DNA of 64,000 bases, from the NCBI RefSeq assembly GCF_013368755.1, contig NC_049566.1:2046001-2110000 (forward strand), given 5' to 3'. A model generated the notes under the pieces. That model ran no database searches and had not been told where the DNA came from. It saw only the letters and a list, made by a program, of their open reading frames with translations. Below, piece by piece: positions 21,931 to 33,343 of the stretch (positions are counted from its first letter, which is position 1; each line of letters starts with the position of its first letter). A program made the position numbers and the translations under genes. The DNA is from Talaromyces rugulosus. Its lineage: Eukaryota; Ascomycota; Eurotiomycetes; Eurotiales; Trichocomaceae.

Positions 21931-23249
21931 AGACACCGTCATTGAAATTGAGATTGACGGCCCTTTTTTTCTTGGACATCGGCATGGAGCAAGTTGAACG
22001 TTTGGCACTGAATATTGGAACTCATTTCAACACTACTCGCCAAGCAGGATCGAGAAGCCACGGAAAACAGTCATGACCGCACTACTCCAAGTGTCTTGTC
22101 CTATCCCCTGATGGCAACATCCGTACCCAACTTAGTGAAAAAGATAGAGCAGTCCTCGGTGTCAAAATACTCCCGAAAAGATGCTATATGATGCTTTCAC
22201 GCGACCATTTGAAGTCGGAGACTCTTGGAGCCTGGCTTCTATAGCGCATTTCACTGTCCTTGTCAGGATTGTCGCGTAGAATACTGGAGATCTCAACGGG
22301 TGCAGTTCCAGCTCATGTTTCTTCCTCTTACTCATGTGTCTCTTTATTCTGCGCGTATCGAGGGGGTAGATTCGTGTAGTTCATGTTCTTTCAATATTTC
22401 CAGGCTTGCCTTGTCAAGTCAACACGCTCACACCTATTCATTACGTTCTATCGCTAAAGACTCGATCATGGAAAGCCCAGCACCATCTGGTTTGCAGCAG
22501 CTCACCTGGGCCACCAGGGCAAGCCAGCAGTCCTCTGCAGAGATGGTTTGACAAAAGACATCCGCAACACAACCGAAACAAAGCGGAAGAACTGCTCGCC
22601 ACTATCGAACGTGCTGAAGTAACTCTGGAAAATCTTAAAAAACAACGGGATGGGAATCTTTGGGCTGGACGAATATCTTACCAACAACGAACGTAATCTG
22701 CGTCAAAACCAGGTTTCGTATAACATTTGATGGAACGAAGACGAGCGATTTCTAGGCTTCTCATTAGTAAATTAGCCATGTAATTAGAATTAGAAAGGCA
22801 ACAATAGCGAAAATACAATCCGTTAGCATTGAATGCACTCTATAATCTGCTTGAAAAGTATGGAATGAGAGTGAAAACATCTCGAGACAACTCACTTCTG
22901 AATGGACATTCGGCCACTAGCTACCACCGACGTGGGAAACAGCCCCTTATCAGACGAAAATTGAATCCTGAGAACGGCAGAAATATTGTCGGCGGTATCC
23001 CACATTTTCTGGTGGCTGGGAGAAAGAATACTTGACTGTTTCACAACTCAGCCTTCTCTTTCTCTCACTCTATCCATCACTCCCGCCTCTCTCCTGGAGC
23101 AACCATTAAGCAGACTGTTGGTCATTAACTGATCATGACACAACTAAATGTGAGCATACCCTTTATTCTCAGTTGACATTTCCCCCCCTTTTTTTTGGTT
23201 AATATTTCATCCCCTCGAAATTTCACCCACCTGCGTCTTGTCGTGTTGT
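21931..23249. other. Gene-poor sequence before the RdRP gene
   Basis: A frame near 22542-22696 encodes a charged helical fragment (KAEELLATIERAEVTLENLK) that ends at a stop; it may be one more relic. The remainder has no coding signal. From about 23040 pyrimidine-rich tracts (tctctttctctcactc) suggest the start of a promoter region for the genes to the right. Confidence 0.35.
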
Positions 23250-23926
23250 ACGATGATCTTGCAAACGGAACCGTTTGCTTCGGAGAGGCCAGAATCTCAC
23301 CCCCTGTCACCTGCCTCCTCACCTGAAAATATTTTTCTTTCGAGGGACTTCTCAGTTATTTCTCTTGCAAATCAGACCGCTCTGACAAGTGATGCGAACA
23401 GTCTCCCCGCAGGCGTCGTTACCAGCCAAAAGGAAAAAGAGCAATGTGAGTTCAAGACTACCAGCGAAAACTCCCCTTGATCAAGTGAAGCGGTTGCTAA
23501 TGTTTTTTGTCAAAGACATTCTACCACGTCTGGAGAAAGTAGAAAAGCCCCGACTAAATGGTCTCCTCCTAAGCGAGGAAGAGGAGGGAAAAGTAAGTGT
23601 TGCGATTTCTATGTATAGTCTTGACTCTTGGAGAATTGAGGAAATTGGCAAAAGAGGCATCAAAACACTTTCCTGTGTATTTTCTGGCAATATCCTCATG
23701 AAAAGACAGGTCTTGTCCACAAGTCGTCATCACCGAGTGAGCTGGAATGGAAAGCGGCGTGAGGTCAGGCTCCTGCTCGCTGTACACTTCCTTTCAACTG
23801 CTCTCTTCCCTCTTCGCATCTCTCTTTTTCGCTATCCGTTACTTGGACTCATGATAAGACTTCTGACAATCTTCTTTTTCCACAGTGCATACACCCTCCC
23901 CTCACAGTGCCCACAGTGATCCTGCC
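23250..23926 (+). other. Possible upstream exon(s) or leader frames of the RdRP gene
   Basis: Two overlapping open frames look more protein-like than chance. From ATG 23250 the frame reads MILQTEPFASERPESHPLSP and runs to 23480. From ATG 23392 a frame contains PAKTPLDQVKRLLMFFVKDI and an acidic end before a consensus GTAAGT donor at 23592. An acceptor-like ttcttttt, ccacag ends at 23885. Joining that donor to any of the acceptors at 23885, 23907 or 23916 does not enter the RdRP frame in phase, so I cannot build a single gene. They may be upstream frames in a spliced 5' leader or a separate small gene. Confidence 0.3.
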
Positions 23927-26900
23927 ATGGCTACTGCGCGCCCAGCTGCCCCTCTCTATCGAGGCCCCAGGCCATCCCACGTCCCTTCAGCCAGAAATCA
24001 GCAATCGACCAAGCCGGCAACACTCTCCCAAGACATAGCTATTGAAGCAGTGAGGCCGGATTGGCAGAGTTGGGAGTCTTTGGCAATTAATCTGCTGGGA
24101 GTGCCGAACCAAGCAAATGCTTTCCTCATCTGGAAAGCTTTCAAGTCTTATGGGAAGATATTCTCGATCGACTTCTACGAGGATGACAGGGGAAATCGCA
24201 ATGGAAGAGGGAAGGTGCGTTTTAAGTAAGCACGGGTCTTGCTTGGGGTGATTGACGATACAGCTAACTGATATGCTCACAGGCCTCCTCCTGCCGAGTC
24301 TTTCTGGGAATCGAAATCTATCATATTAGAGCTGGCACCTGGGAAATATATACCAATTGGAGTTGTTCTACATCCTCAGGAGAAAAATCCAAAAGTCGGC
24401 AGCCTAACAAAGTCCAAAGTGTTATATCCAACAGAAATTGTACGTCGTACGGGTTATTAGCCATGCAACTAAAAGCTGACTTTTGTTCTTGTGCAGGAGA
24501 TACCGATTCTATTTCTGGATTTTGGCTCATTGATAACACCAAAAACAATGCTACGCCTAAGACGCCTAGAACGCGGCCAGTATGACAATCCAAAATTGGT
24601 TCTCGATCTTAGGAGGAGAGAACTACTGGTGTTCTTCCAAGTTGTGTTGGATTCCAGCAAAAAAACGCCAGAAGACGTCCCAATACCCTCCGATTTCCGT
24701 ATCAAAATTCCCTTTGCCCAACTACCAACCTTTTTTGAGACTCGCAACTACTCGGCCAAGTTACTATCGCACATAGTCAGTTTGGAAAGTCCTCCCCTGT
24801 ATCATCGACACCTCCACTTCTTGGAATCCAGCTTTATGGATGATCAAGGCAACTATGTCGGCGACCTAAATAGTTGGAGAGAGATGGAGTGCTGGTACCG
24901 CCAGACGGACATTGTCCACCGGTATGCAGGATGGCCGAAACTTCCCATCAGTTTGCGGAAAGTGAATCCAATCATCAACATTGGACGCTGGACTACTCTC
25001 CGCATAACTTATGATCAGGACGTGGTAGACTCCAAACGTTTCGCAGTGCTGCGCGATGTATTGAGAGATTTTAACGTTGAAATCAAAAGGGACGACGATT
25101 TCAAGGTTGATGTGCCCAAAATACAGCCTGTACCCGTGATTTGGGATATCTGTGATGAGCCAGAAGGCACACGAGCTGCAATCGATGAGCTCATGGGCGA
25201 CTCATACATTCTTCTTCCCTTTTCTGTCCGTTACCAGCTCGAAGTCTGTATTTCAAATGGATTTCTCAACGAGTATTCCGCTAATAACGAGGCCTTCGTT
25301 CGAAAACTAAAGGAAACGGATGAGAGAAAGGCTGTACGGCTATTGGAACACGTCGCTACAGAAAAGAAGATTTACTGGAACCCCATGGACATATTCGGAA
25401 TACTATTTCCCAAGGGCTCTAGCAATAAGAAGATCCCATCATATTGCTGCATGATACGAGCCGCCACTGTAACGCCGTCGATGGTCTACTGGGATACGCC
25501 GTCAATGGAAATCACCAACCGTGTGATTCGTCAGTATTCGCAGTATTCGGACCGGTTTCTTCGAGTGCGATTCAAAGACGAAAAGCTTGAGGGACGAATA
25601 AATTCTACAGATCACAAGATGATGGACGAAATATTCCTCCGAGTCAAGCGCACCATGGCAAACGGAATAAAACTTGGAGATCGCAAGTATGAGTTCCTTG
25701 CATTTGGAAACTCGCAGTTCCGCGAGCATGGTGCCTACTTCTTTGCCTCGGATAATCATATCACGGCCTCGCACATTCGAGCTTGGATGGGCGAGTTTTC
25801 GGATATCAGGAATATTGCCAAGTACGCAGCACGGCTTGGGCAGTGTTTCTCAACTACACGAGCCATCAATACTTGCCCGGTTCAACTAGAGCGAATTCCT
25901 GATGTGACCAAGGGAGAATACATGTTCTCGGATGGCGTGGGTAGAATGTCCAATTTTCTAGCCCAGATGACCCAGCGAGAACTGAAAATCAAAACTCCAG
26001 ACGGCGAGCCTCCTTCAGCCTTTCAGTTCCGCCTAGGTGGCTGCAAGGGTATGTTAGTCCTTTCACCTCAGGCACGAGGGCGCGAAGTCCATATCCGCCC
26101 AAGTCAGGAAAAATTCCCTGCTACCCATCAAGGCTTGGAGATCATTCGCTGGTCTCAGTTTTCCATGGCAACCCTGAATCGTCAGATCATATCCGTTCTG
26201 TCTTCCCTTGGGGTATCGGATGAAATATTTCACAAAAAGCTTCGCAAGATGCTATCTAGCCTAGAAGAGGCCACACATGATGACAAGTCGGCCATGTCTC
26301 TGCTGCAAAAGTACATTGATCCCAACGAAATGACCTTCACCATTTCACAAATGGTTTCTGACGGTTTCTTGGCTTCCAGCGAACCCTTTCTGACCTCGCT
26401 TCTTTCTTTGTGGAAAGCATGGCAAATCAAGTACCTCAAGGAAAAGGCAAAGATAGTGATTGATGGCGGAGCTTGCGTCCTTGGTGTCATGGATGAGACA
26501 GCCACTTTGAAAGGATTTCTGCAGAAGAATGCAGACAATTTGGCAACATCATACAAAGGCATGATGGATGCATTGCCGGAAATATTTATCCAGGTCTATC
26601 GAGCCGACGAGAAGAGATACCGTGTCATTGAGGGGGTTTGCTTACTGGCTCGCAACCCTTCTCTCCATCCGGGTGATATACGGGTGGTACGAGCAGTCGA
26701 TAAGCCAGAACTCAGCGACCTCAAGGACGTCGTCGTTCTCCCGCAACTCGGTGATAGAGACATTGCCAGTATGTGTTCTGGCGGGGACCTAGATGGCGAT
26801 GACTATCTGGTCATCTGGGATGAAGACTTGATTCCTTACGACTGGTTCGGCATGCCTATGGACTATACGCCGGTCAAAAGCATCCAGCTAGACCGCCCAG

Positions 26901-28012
26901 TCACAGTAAACGACGTGACTTCTTTTTTCGTCAATTACATGAAGAATGACTGTCTTCCCAGGATCGCCCATGCTCACCTAGCTTGGGCCGACCTACTACC
27001 TCTGGGGGTCAATGAAAACAAGTGTATCCGTCTAGCTCAGCTGCACTCGAACGCCGTCGATTACAACAAGACAGGTAAACCGGCAGTGCTTCCACGAGAC
27101 CTACGCCCACGCAAGTGGCCGCACTTTATGGAAAAGAACTACAAACCCAAAGATCAAATATACACGTCCAAAAAGATCCTTGGGCAGCTCTATGATGCCG
27201 TGGACAGAGTTGATTTCCATCCAAATTTCGAAATGCCTTTCGACAAACGAATTTTAGAATCGGAAATCAAAGTGAAGGACGAGTTGGTGGACTTTTCCAA
27301 GGAACTCAAGGTCAGCTATGATATTGCAATGCGACGGATCATGGCGCAACACGAAATCCGTACCGAGTTTGAGGTATGGTCTACATTCGTGCTCGGCCAT
27401 TCGGGCCAGAGCAAAGACTACAAATTCCATGAGGAAATTGGCCGCATTTCAAAGGCGCTGCGAGACCGTTTCAAAGGCGAGTGTTACGAAAAAGTCGGTG
27501 GCCGCAATTTTGAGCATCTGGCGCCTCTTGTGGTTGCAATGTACAAGGCCACAAGCGACGAGGTTTCTAAAGCTCTGGCTGAGTTCCGCCAAAGGAATCC
27601 GAACCCAGCCTCAAAGCCAAAGATTGATACTTTTCCTATGATTGGCTTTGCTTGGCTGTTCCCCGATATTCTAGGGCGAATTGCTCTTCGTTACTTTGAA
27701 CTCGTGGATACTGTGGGTGACAGTCAAGCCTCGAACCCTCCAGGAGTAAAGAAAGGTCAACTACAGGAAGACCCATTGAAGGACGATGGCTTGATAGGGG
27801 AGGTTAAGGAAGCTGCCAGGGACGAATCACCACCGATCACGGGCGATTTAATTTCACTGGACGATTTGCCAGAGATTTTAGAGGAAGCCTCATCGTCAAT
27901 CTCCGAAGATGTCAACCTCGTGGAGAACGAAGCCGATCAGAAGCCGAGCGCGATGGATATCCTAGAGAATATGCTCGGTGATTCTGATGTGGACAGCCTG
28001 TATGATCCTTGA
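23927..28012 (+). CDS. RNA-dependent RNA polymerase of RNA silencing
   Basis: Cellular RdRP that makes double-stranded RNA from aberrant transcripts to feed Dicer and Argonaute. Exons 23927-24225, 24283-24439 and 24497-28012 give 1,323 aa. The start is the ATG in gccATGG; both introns are 57 bp and keep frame. The N-terminal part (residues about 45-105) looks like an RNA-recognition fold (LAINLLGVPNQANAFLIWKAF then GRGKVRFK). The catalytic double-psi beta-barrel core is clear: FSDGVGRMS at about residue 629, RLGGCKGML, and the catalytic CSGGDLDGDDYLV with DLDGD at 916-920. The tail is acidic and Ser-rich. By layout I favour the SAD-1/RrpB-like group over the QDE-1 group, but a tree is needed, so I give no symbol. 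All core residues are present, so it should be active. Confidence 0.93.
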
Positions 28013-28423
28013 GGCTTTTTTTTGTTGTTTTTTTTCGAATGAGACGGGGCAGCAGTGATGGATTTGGCGTTGTTCTGGAGACGGAATTTTGAGAAATCCA
28101 GGCGTGTTTCTAGATAAATTGAGGATTTATCTTCTATTTGTGGCTTTGATAAATTCAGAACGGAAGATGCTTTTATTGCTTTGAACATGGTGAATAAATT
28201 GTAGTTGACTGTAAAAAATGCTCAGAGCTACCCCGCACACCGACCAATAGAATCAGCAAATTTTTTTTTTTTTGATATACAACGTCATTTTCACCTGCCA
28301 AGTTTCATAGCAGCCACTGGCGCGCCAAATTCCTATACAGAGTATCTACAGAGTATCCAAATTAGACAACAAAAAGCACCAGGTTTCTCATTCGGATCTC
28401 CCAGCGAGGGGCTTTTTACCATC
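28013..28423. other. Intergenic region between RdRP and elp6
   Basis: About 410 bp with T runs (28016-28034, 28260-28274). 3' flank of the RdRP gene and promoter of elp6. No other feature seen. Confidence 0.4.
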
Positions 28424-29636
28424 ATGCCCTCTCAGCCGGCGCTCCCACCTCTCCTCACTCCATATCTCTCGCCCACTACACAATCTCCTCAGTCTCTGAC
28501 GTTAATAACGACTGTTCTTGCAGCCACGTCGAATTGGCTCGTTCTCCGGTATTTGGTTTCCATTTTGTCCAGTGCAGACAAAACACGCGACAGCCATGGC
28601 GATGGGGATAATAGTGGTGCAGAACCGACAACGAGGAAAATCGTGCTGGTCAGTTTTCTGCGAAATTGGGATTTTTGGAGGGCGGAGGCGAAGAGATTGG
28701 TATTTTTCATTTCCCTTCTAATAGCTTGTGTTTTTGTTTTGTTTTTTTAGACAGTAGAGCTGACGAGCTTTTTGACTGAATCAGGGACTGGATTTGCAGA
28801 GATTAGCAGACAGCGGGAGAGTCAGGTTCGTGGACGGTTTGACTGGGCTTTACAGCAGTCCTCCGACTACACAGAAGGATAGCTCCGCGCCAGCCAGAGG
28901 GCTAAATCTTGCTGGAGCTTCGAGAACGATTCCCGGCCGAGGACCAGCTGGGAGAGCGCCGCTTGCGCCGCCTGCGCCGCCTGCGCCGCCTGCGCCGCCT
29001 GATAGAGTACCTACGAATTCGAGCACTACTGCCAGCAGTAACAACAGCTCTGCGCCGAAACAACTACATGCATCCGGCCAAGGGGGTGTCGCGTTGGATG
29101 GTTTGGAAAAGGATATCCTTTCTGTCATATCCTCGATAAGGGCAACCGACGGAGACGATGATACTCTTTTAATTCTAGATCAGCCAGACCTGGTTCTTGC
29201 GGCGACTCCAGGGATCAGTGCTGTGGACATGTCTGGGTGGATTACAGGGCTACAACAGGTTCGTGGGACATCTATCATGAGAATCAAGAGCACAGGCTAA
29301 CACTGTCTGAAACAGCACGTCCAATCAACAGTAATAACTGCATCCGCCGACTCGCCTCTAGTTCACAACGCATATACAGCAGGGGAAGAGGGGGTAGCTA
29401 CGCCGCTGGAAACACAGCACTCGGCATTCGTTATCGGATTGGCACATCAAGCACGACTGGTAATGCAGTTGCGAACATTAGACACAGGCGCGGCGAAAGA
29501 TGTTAGTGGGGTGCTTAGAATAAGTAAGGGTGGTGGGTTCGATGAGATTGCAGATGGCACGGTGGAGGATAAAGAGGTTCTGTATTTTGTGCAAAGAGAT
29601 GGTGGTGGGAGGGTGTTTGGGAGAGGGGAGGCGTAG
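28424..29636 (+). CDS. elp6: Elongator complex subunit 6
   Basis: RecA-fold subunit of the Elp4-Elp5-Elp6 ring of Elongator, which modifies wobble uridines of tRNAs. Exons 28424-28699, 28785-29258 and 29316-29636 encode 356 aa. Diagnostic is the early strand-helix pattern IVLVSFLRNWDFWRAEAKRL joined across intron 1 to GLDLQRLADSGRVRFVDGLTG. Later comes LLILDQPDLVLAATPG, where Walker-B-like strands sit in this ATPase-like but catalytically degenerate family. Between them is a low-complexity insert coded by four near-perfect 9-bp repeats (gcgccgcct, 28965-29000; APP repeats). Length and order of conserved blocks fit filamentous-fungal Elp6. The insert is likely a disordered, length-variable loop. 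Confidence 0.82.
28965..29000 (+). repeat. 9-bp coding tandem repeat in elp6
   Basis: Four copies of gcgccgcct encode repeated Ala-Pro-Pro. In-frame and a multiple of three, so length changes would not disrupt the gene. Confidence 0.8.
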
Positions 29637-30116
29637 AATAATAAATAGATCAATGACAAGTTGAGTTCGTGACCTGCAAGTTAGACCTGTAAAAGTATGC
29701 TCGGGATAAAGTTTGGAATTGTGAATTCAACAGTTCATTCTTGATGTATCCGAACTGCCATGAAAATTTTTTGCATTGACATGATGAATTTGCCCATTGG
29801 TCAGGTAAGACATGGTACCAACACAGAAATAGGAAAAATTCAAAAGCGCCATTTTTTGTGTAGCCTTTCCCCATCAAGTTGGAAAAATGGTATTTGGTCG
29901 CCAGAAAAAAAAGAACAAGACATCAAGGAAGATGGTTATTATCTTCCATGACTTGTCTTGGGTCGGTCATTCATCACACCACCCCTCCGTCTCCATCGAA
30001 TCCCCCGAATTCCAGATGCTTGCAACATTCCCACGGCTTTTAGATATCCATTATCCCTAACTCCATCGACTGTATTGGAACATAAAACGAGTAAGAGGAT
30101 TCGTTAACGGTATAAT
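29637..30116. other. Intergenic region between elp6 and rpl37 (tail to tail)
   Basis: 480 bp between two convergent genes. AT-rich, with no coding signal. 3' processing signals of both genes must lie here. Confidence 0.4.
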
Positions 30117-30663
30117 TTAAGCAGCCGTGGGGCCACGGGCGCCCTTGGGAACACCCGTTTGGAATCCGTTCTGGAACTTGCGGTCGACGGTCTTCAGGTA
30201 GCGCATACGGCCGGTACCGGTGCTCTTGCGGCGCTTGGCCTTCTCGCTCCAGTTGACTATTGTTCAAAAAAAGATAAGTATCATGCGATGTGTAAAGGGT
30301 CAGAGTGGTTGAGTCGTACATTTGCGGACCTTAGCGGAAGGGTAACCGCAGTTGGCACAGGTGTGCTTCTGGATGTGCAGAGATCGCTTTCCTATTCAAA
30401 GCATGTCAGCAATTGCTTCTCCTCGGTCCATGTCCAGCTTGTGGTGCCAATCGTTGATTTTGCTCTTGTCCCTCCAAACTTCAATCTTAAGAAAAAAAGG
30501 GTGTACTAACCGCATCGTCGGCAAAGCGTGTGCGTCTTGTTGTGACGCTTACCAAAGCTGGAGGTACCCTTCGCTATGTGGTTGTCAGTTTTTGTTGTGT
30601 CCTCCAAGAAAATAGACTGCGAGTAAAGCGAATGGCCACGGCCGGGTATAACGACGTACTCAT
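30117..30663 (-). CDS. rpl37: 60S ribosomal protein L37 (eL37)
   Basis: Small zinc-binding protein of the large ribosomal subunit. Exons 30660-30663 (only ATGA), 30511-30573, 30320-30391 and 30117-30256 make 93 codons (92 aa). The four-base first exon is inferred: the second exon begins with cg, so ATGA plus CG restores Met-Thr-Lys-Gly-Thr, the universal start of L37, and a GTACGT donor follows directly after ATGA. The zinc ribbon is C19-x2-C22 and C34-x2-C37 (TLCRRCG, HTCANCG). The basic tail includes [20 protein letters not shown]. Length and motif order match the family. Confidence 0.95.
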
Positions 30664-31151
30664 CTTGAATCAAGATCTGTTGAGCGAGGGAAAAAGTCAG
30701 TATGAAATTATTGCATTCGAAATTCACGACACAAAGGTGCATGGGCATGTAACGTACCTGGATTCTGCTGAAGGGGTGTTGATGTCGTCGTCGTCGATCG
30801 CTACAGTCGCAAGTTCAACTTCCGTCCATTTGATCGCTTAGCGTCGTGCGGTGTCCAGGGCTAGGGTTAGCCCTTGCCGGCCAATCTCATTTGGACTAGC
30901 GCGCGGTCTATGTGGGGCCATCCCGATCGGCGCTGATTGGCTCCGTTAGAAGATACCATTCGCTAGTATATGTTGCGATACATAGAATTTCTATTCACTC
31001 TCGTGTTTATCTAGCTACTTCACGATCTGTCCTAGCTTGCCCTACTGCAGCCCCTTTAACTTTTAGCTTGAAGGTCCTGTTTGGGAATTCGACGCGTTGG
31101 AATCATGGGCCATCTCGGGATACTCCTGGTACGCATTTCAGTGTTACAATT
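30664..31151. other. Intergenic region between rpl37 and the UbiA gene
   Basis: 5' flank of rpl37 and 3' flank of the UbiA gene (both on the minus strand). Near 30860-30880 agggctagggttagccc is a short palindrome-like element, in a position suitable for the rpl37 promoter. No gene seen. Confidence 0.4.
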
Positions 31152-32177
31152 TCACCAAGCACTTTTGATTCCTTGGCCCTTTATGATACTGAGTAATCGC
31201 AGTGAGACCCAGACTATCATTCCACAATATGATCCCAAAAAAGCCAGCCGCCAAAGGACTTGAGCCATATGCGGATGTGGTACTGCAAGTACCACCATAG
31301 AGGTTATCACACCTGCGCAGGCTGCCATACCTATACTTGTGGAGATTCCGGCTAATATGGCGGCGCAGAAGCTAGTCGTAGTCAGTATTCTTCACTCCTC
31401 ACATAAAGTAAAACCACTCACTAGTACGTAATGGAAAGAAAAGCGGCGAATTTCTCTCCGTATACTACGGCGGTGGTTCGGTATTTGGCAAGCTTGTCTG
31501 GATTAGTATCCGCAACAGCAGCGAGACTGTGGCTAGCGGATGCATAAAAGAAAACAGCCCATCCACTATAAAAACTCTTGCCAATATCGCCTGTTCCATC
31601 GTCACCCTGAGTATACCCAGATGCCCAGAACAACCAGCATATTAAACCATTTGAGAGTGAATCGAGTATGACCCTCTCCTTAATTCTGAATGGGGGAGAT
31701 GAATAGGCCCATGACAGGAAAAGAAAAGATAAAGTATAAGCCAGTAGGGGAGGGTATTGAATCGACGCAGGCGTAGCAAGAAGAAGAGTTATAAACGTCG
31801 CGATCTTCGCCCCTTGGAGGACAGTAGTATGGTCATTCTCATAAAGCAAAGTTCCATATACCCGGGGACTTCTTTTCCTCGAATTCTGTTTGTCAGAAGA
31901 GTAATCGTAGATATCATTCACTCCAAATGTGACTTGTAGATTGTTAGAAAGTGAAGTACCGATGGCTTTGAGGGATTCACAAGAATACATATACCAATTT
32001 GATAGACATACCTAGACATGTAGGGAATGACAGCCCTACCCCGAAAAGGAGAGCAGCAATACTCTTTGGGACAGTTCCGGAGTGTATGAAACCAGCAAAA
32101 TAGATAGAAGGAGCAATTATCCACGATACCGGACGGCTGGCTTGTATGAGAAGCTGGGTTTGGCTGAGAGATATCAT
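31152..32177 (-). CDS. UbiA-superfamily prenyltransferase
   Basis: Integral membrane enzyme expected to transfer a prenyl chain. Exons 32012-32177, 31422-31932 and 31152-31371 encode 298 aa, the normal size. Both aspartate motifs are intact: N61-D62-I-Y-D65-Y-S-S-D69 at the end of helix 2, and D197-T-N-P-D201 followed by RTTAVVYG, where the second Asp-rich motif sits. The loop WAYSSPPFRIKERVILDSLS after the first motif also fits. Seven to nine hydrophobic helices are visible. It does not read like COQ2, COX10 or a fungal indole-terpene enzyme; the motif style recalls bacterial and archaeal lycopene-elongase/CruF-like UbiA proteins. No terpene or polyketide synthase lies nearby, so the acceptor is unknown. 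Exon 3 was found from its hydrophobic frame and a GTGAGT donor. Confidence 0.8.
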
Positions 32178-33343
32178 TTTAATGAGTGGACTTGAAATCA
32201 GAAGACTGAGCTTTGTTTGTAACGAGATGATGGAATAAGTGTTTTATTTGGCTGTCGTTATCACCTTTTTCCACCCTCTTTGTTCAATTCTGCCCCACTT
32301 TCAAGGTGCTGCAACGTTGCACTAGTCTAGTAACAGTTAATATAATAGACGTCAGGCTCATCAGGCTAACTGTAAAATTGCTAGTCCAAGGCAGGACCTG
32401 GGCAGAATTGAACAAAGAAAGTGTGCAGTCTCCAATTTGGCTATATGTCTTGTTTTGTGAATCAAGCCATGTCAACAATAATAATGTTTCATAAAGGTTT
32501 CGAAGTCGTTATCACGTGCGTATTTTCTAATGCCATCCAGAATACATAGGACTAAGGAGACCCTTACCAAAAAGAGTTGCATCTAGTGGAAAAAGTCCGT
32601 CATCCAAGACCTCGTTGGCTGCCTGAGGCAGAAATTGTGCTTGCCTATACATAACCGGTCTGGTGGGTAAGTGTCAAAGTGGAGCGCCCGCACTCCATTA
32701 CATTACATTGTTCATGGCACCTGGGGACTCCCTACCATGTAATAAGAGCAATCTACAGGGAATATCAATTGATGATTTCACGAATATGTTTCTTTTATCA
32801 CTTGGTTATATGCAGAAAAATTACTGGCTCAATTGGTTAACTAGATTTGAATTTACGGTTCATTCTTTTTTTGCGCCAACTACTAGTGAAATATATATCG
32901 TGTACTCCCGGACGTGAAGAATCTAACACCATCACCTAAAATCAATTGATGTTAAAAGGCCATGAGTTTACATATAAATTACTATTTTATATATTACATT
33001 TGAAGACTGCTTCAACTTCAATGTTGAAAATTCGAATGGCCGACGTACATGTATTTGCGCAACGTGCACGTGATGTCGCGGCAGTAAAAACATCAACATG
33101 CAAACATGGAACTACATGCGTGGACACCTCAGCAAGTGGCCGATATTTCAATGTTATGTCAACTAGTAGTCATGGACCAAAGAGTGTATGCAAATATCAA
33201 TTAATCAAGTGTTATGCTGATATTGAAAATTTATCTGGGTATAGATCAACGCCGTCCAATGCTAATGCACTATGTAAATTAAATAATCGCAAATGAACTG
33301 GTCGAGAGACCAGAACCCAACCCCCCCCCTATCCAGTCGTGAG
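32178..33343. other. AT-rich intergenic region, UbiA gene to slu7
   Basis: About 1.2 kb. It contains a 140-bp inverted-repeat structure (listed separately) close to the UbiA start. A 116-codon frame at 32946-33296 has no domain features and AT-biased codons; I do not call it. Confidence 0.45.
32278..32417. repeat. 140-bp inverted repeat with 18-bp perfect arms
   Basis: Arms ctttgttcaattctgccc (32278-32295) and its exact complement (32400-32417) flank about 104 bp. Further inside, actagtctagtaacagtta pairs loosely with taactgtaaaattgctagt, so much of the element can fold into one imperfect hairpin. No clear target-site duplication is visible. It begins 101 bp upstream of the UbiA start codon. 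It could be a MITE remnant or a promoter element. Confidence 0.6.

Noticed and set aside
32946..33296. 116-codon open frame before slu7
   Set aside because: AT-rich, no domain, no splice partners, no conserved motif.
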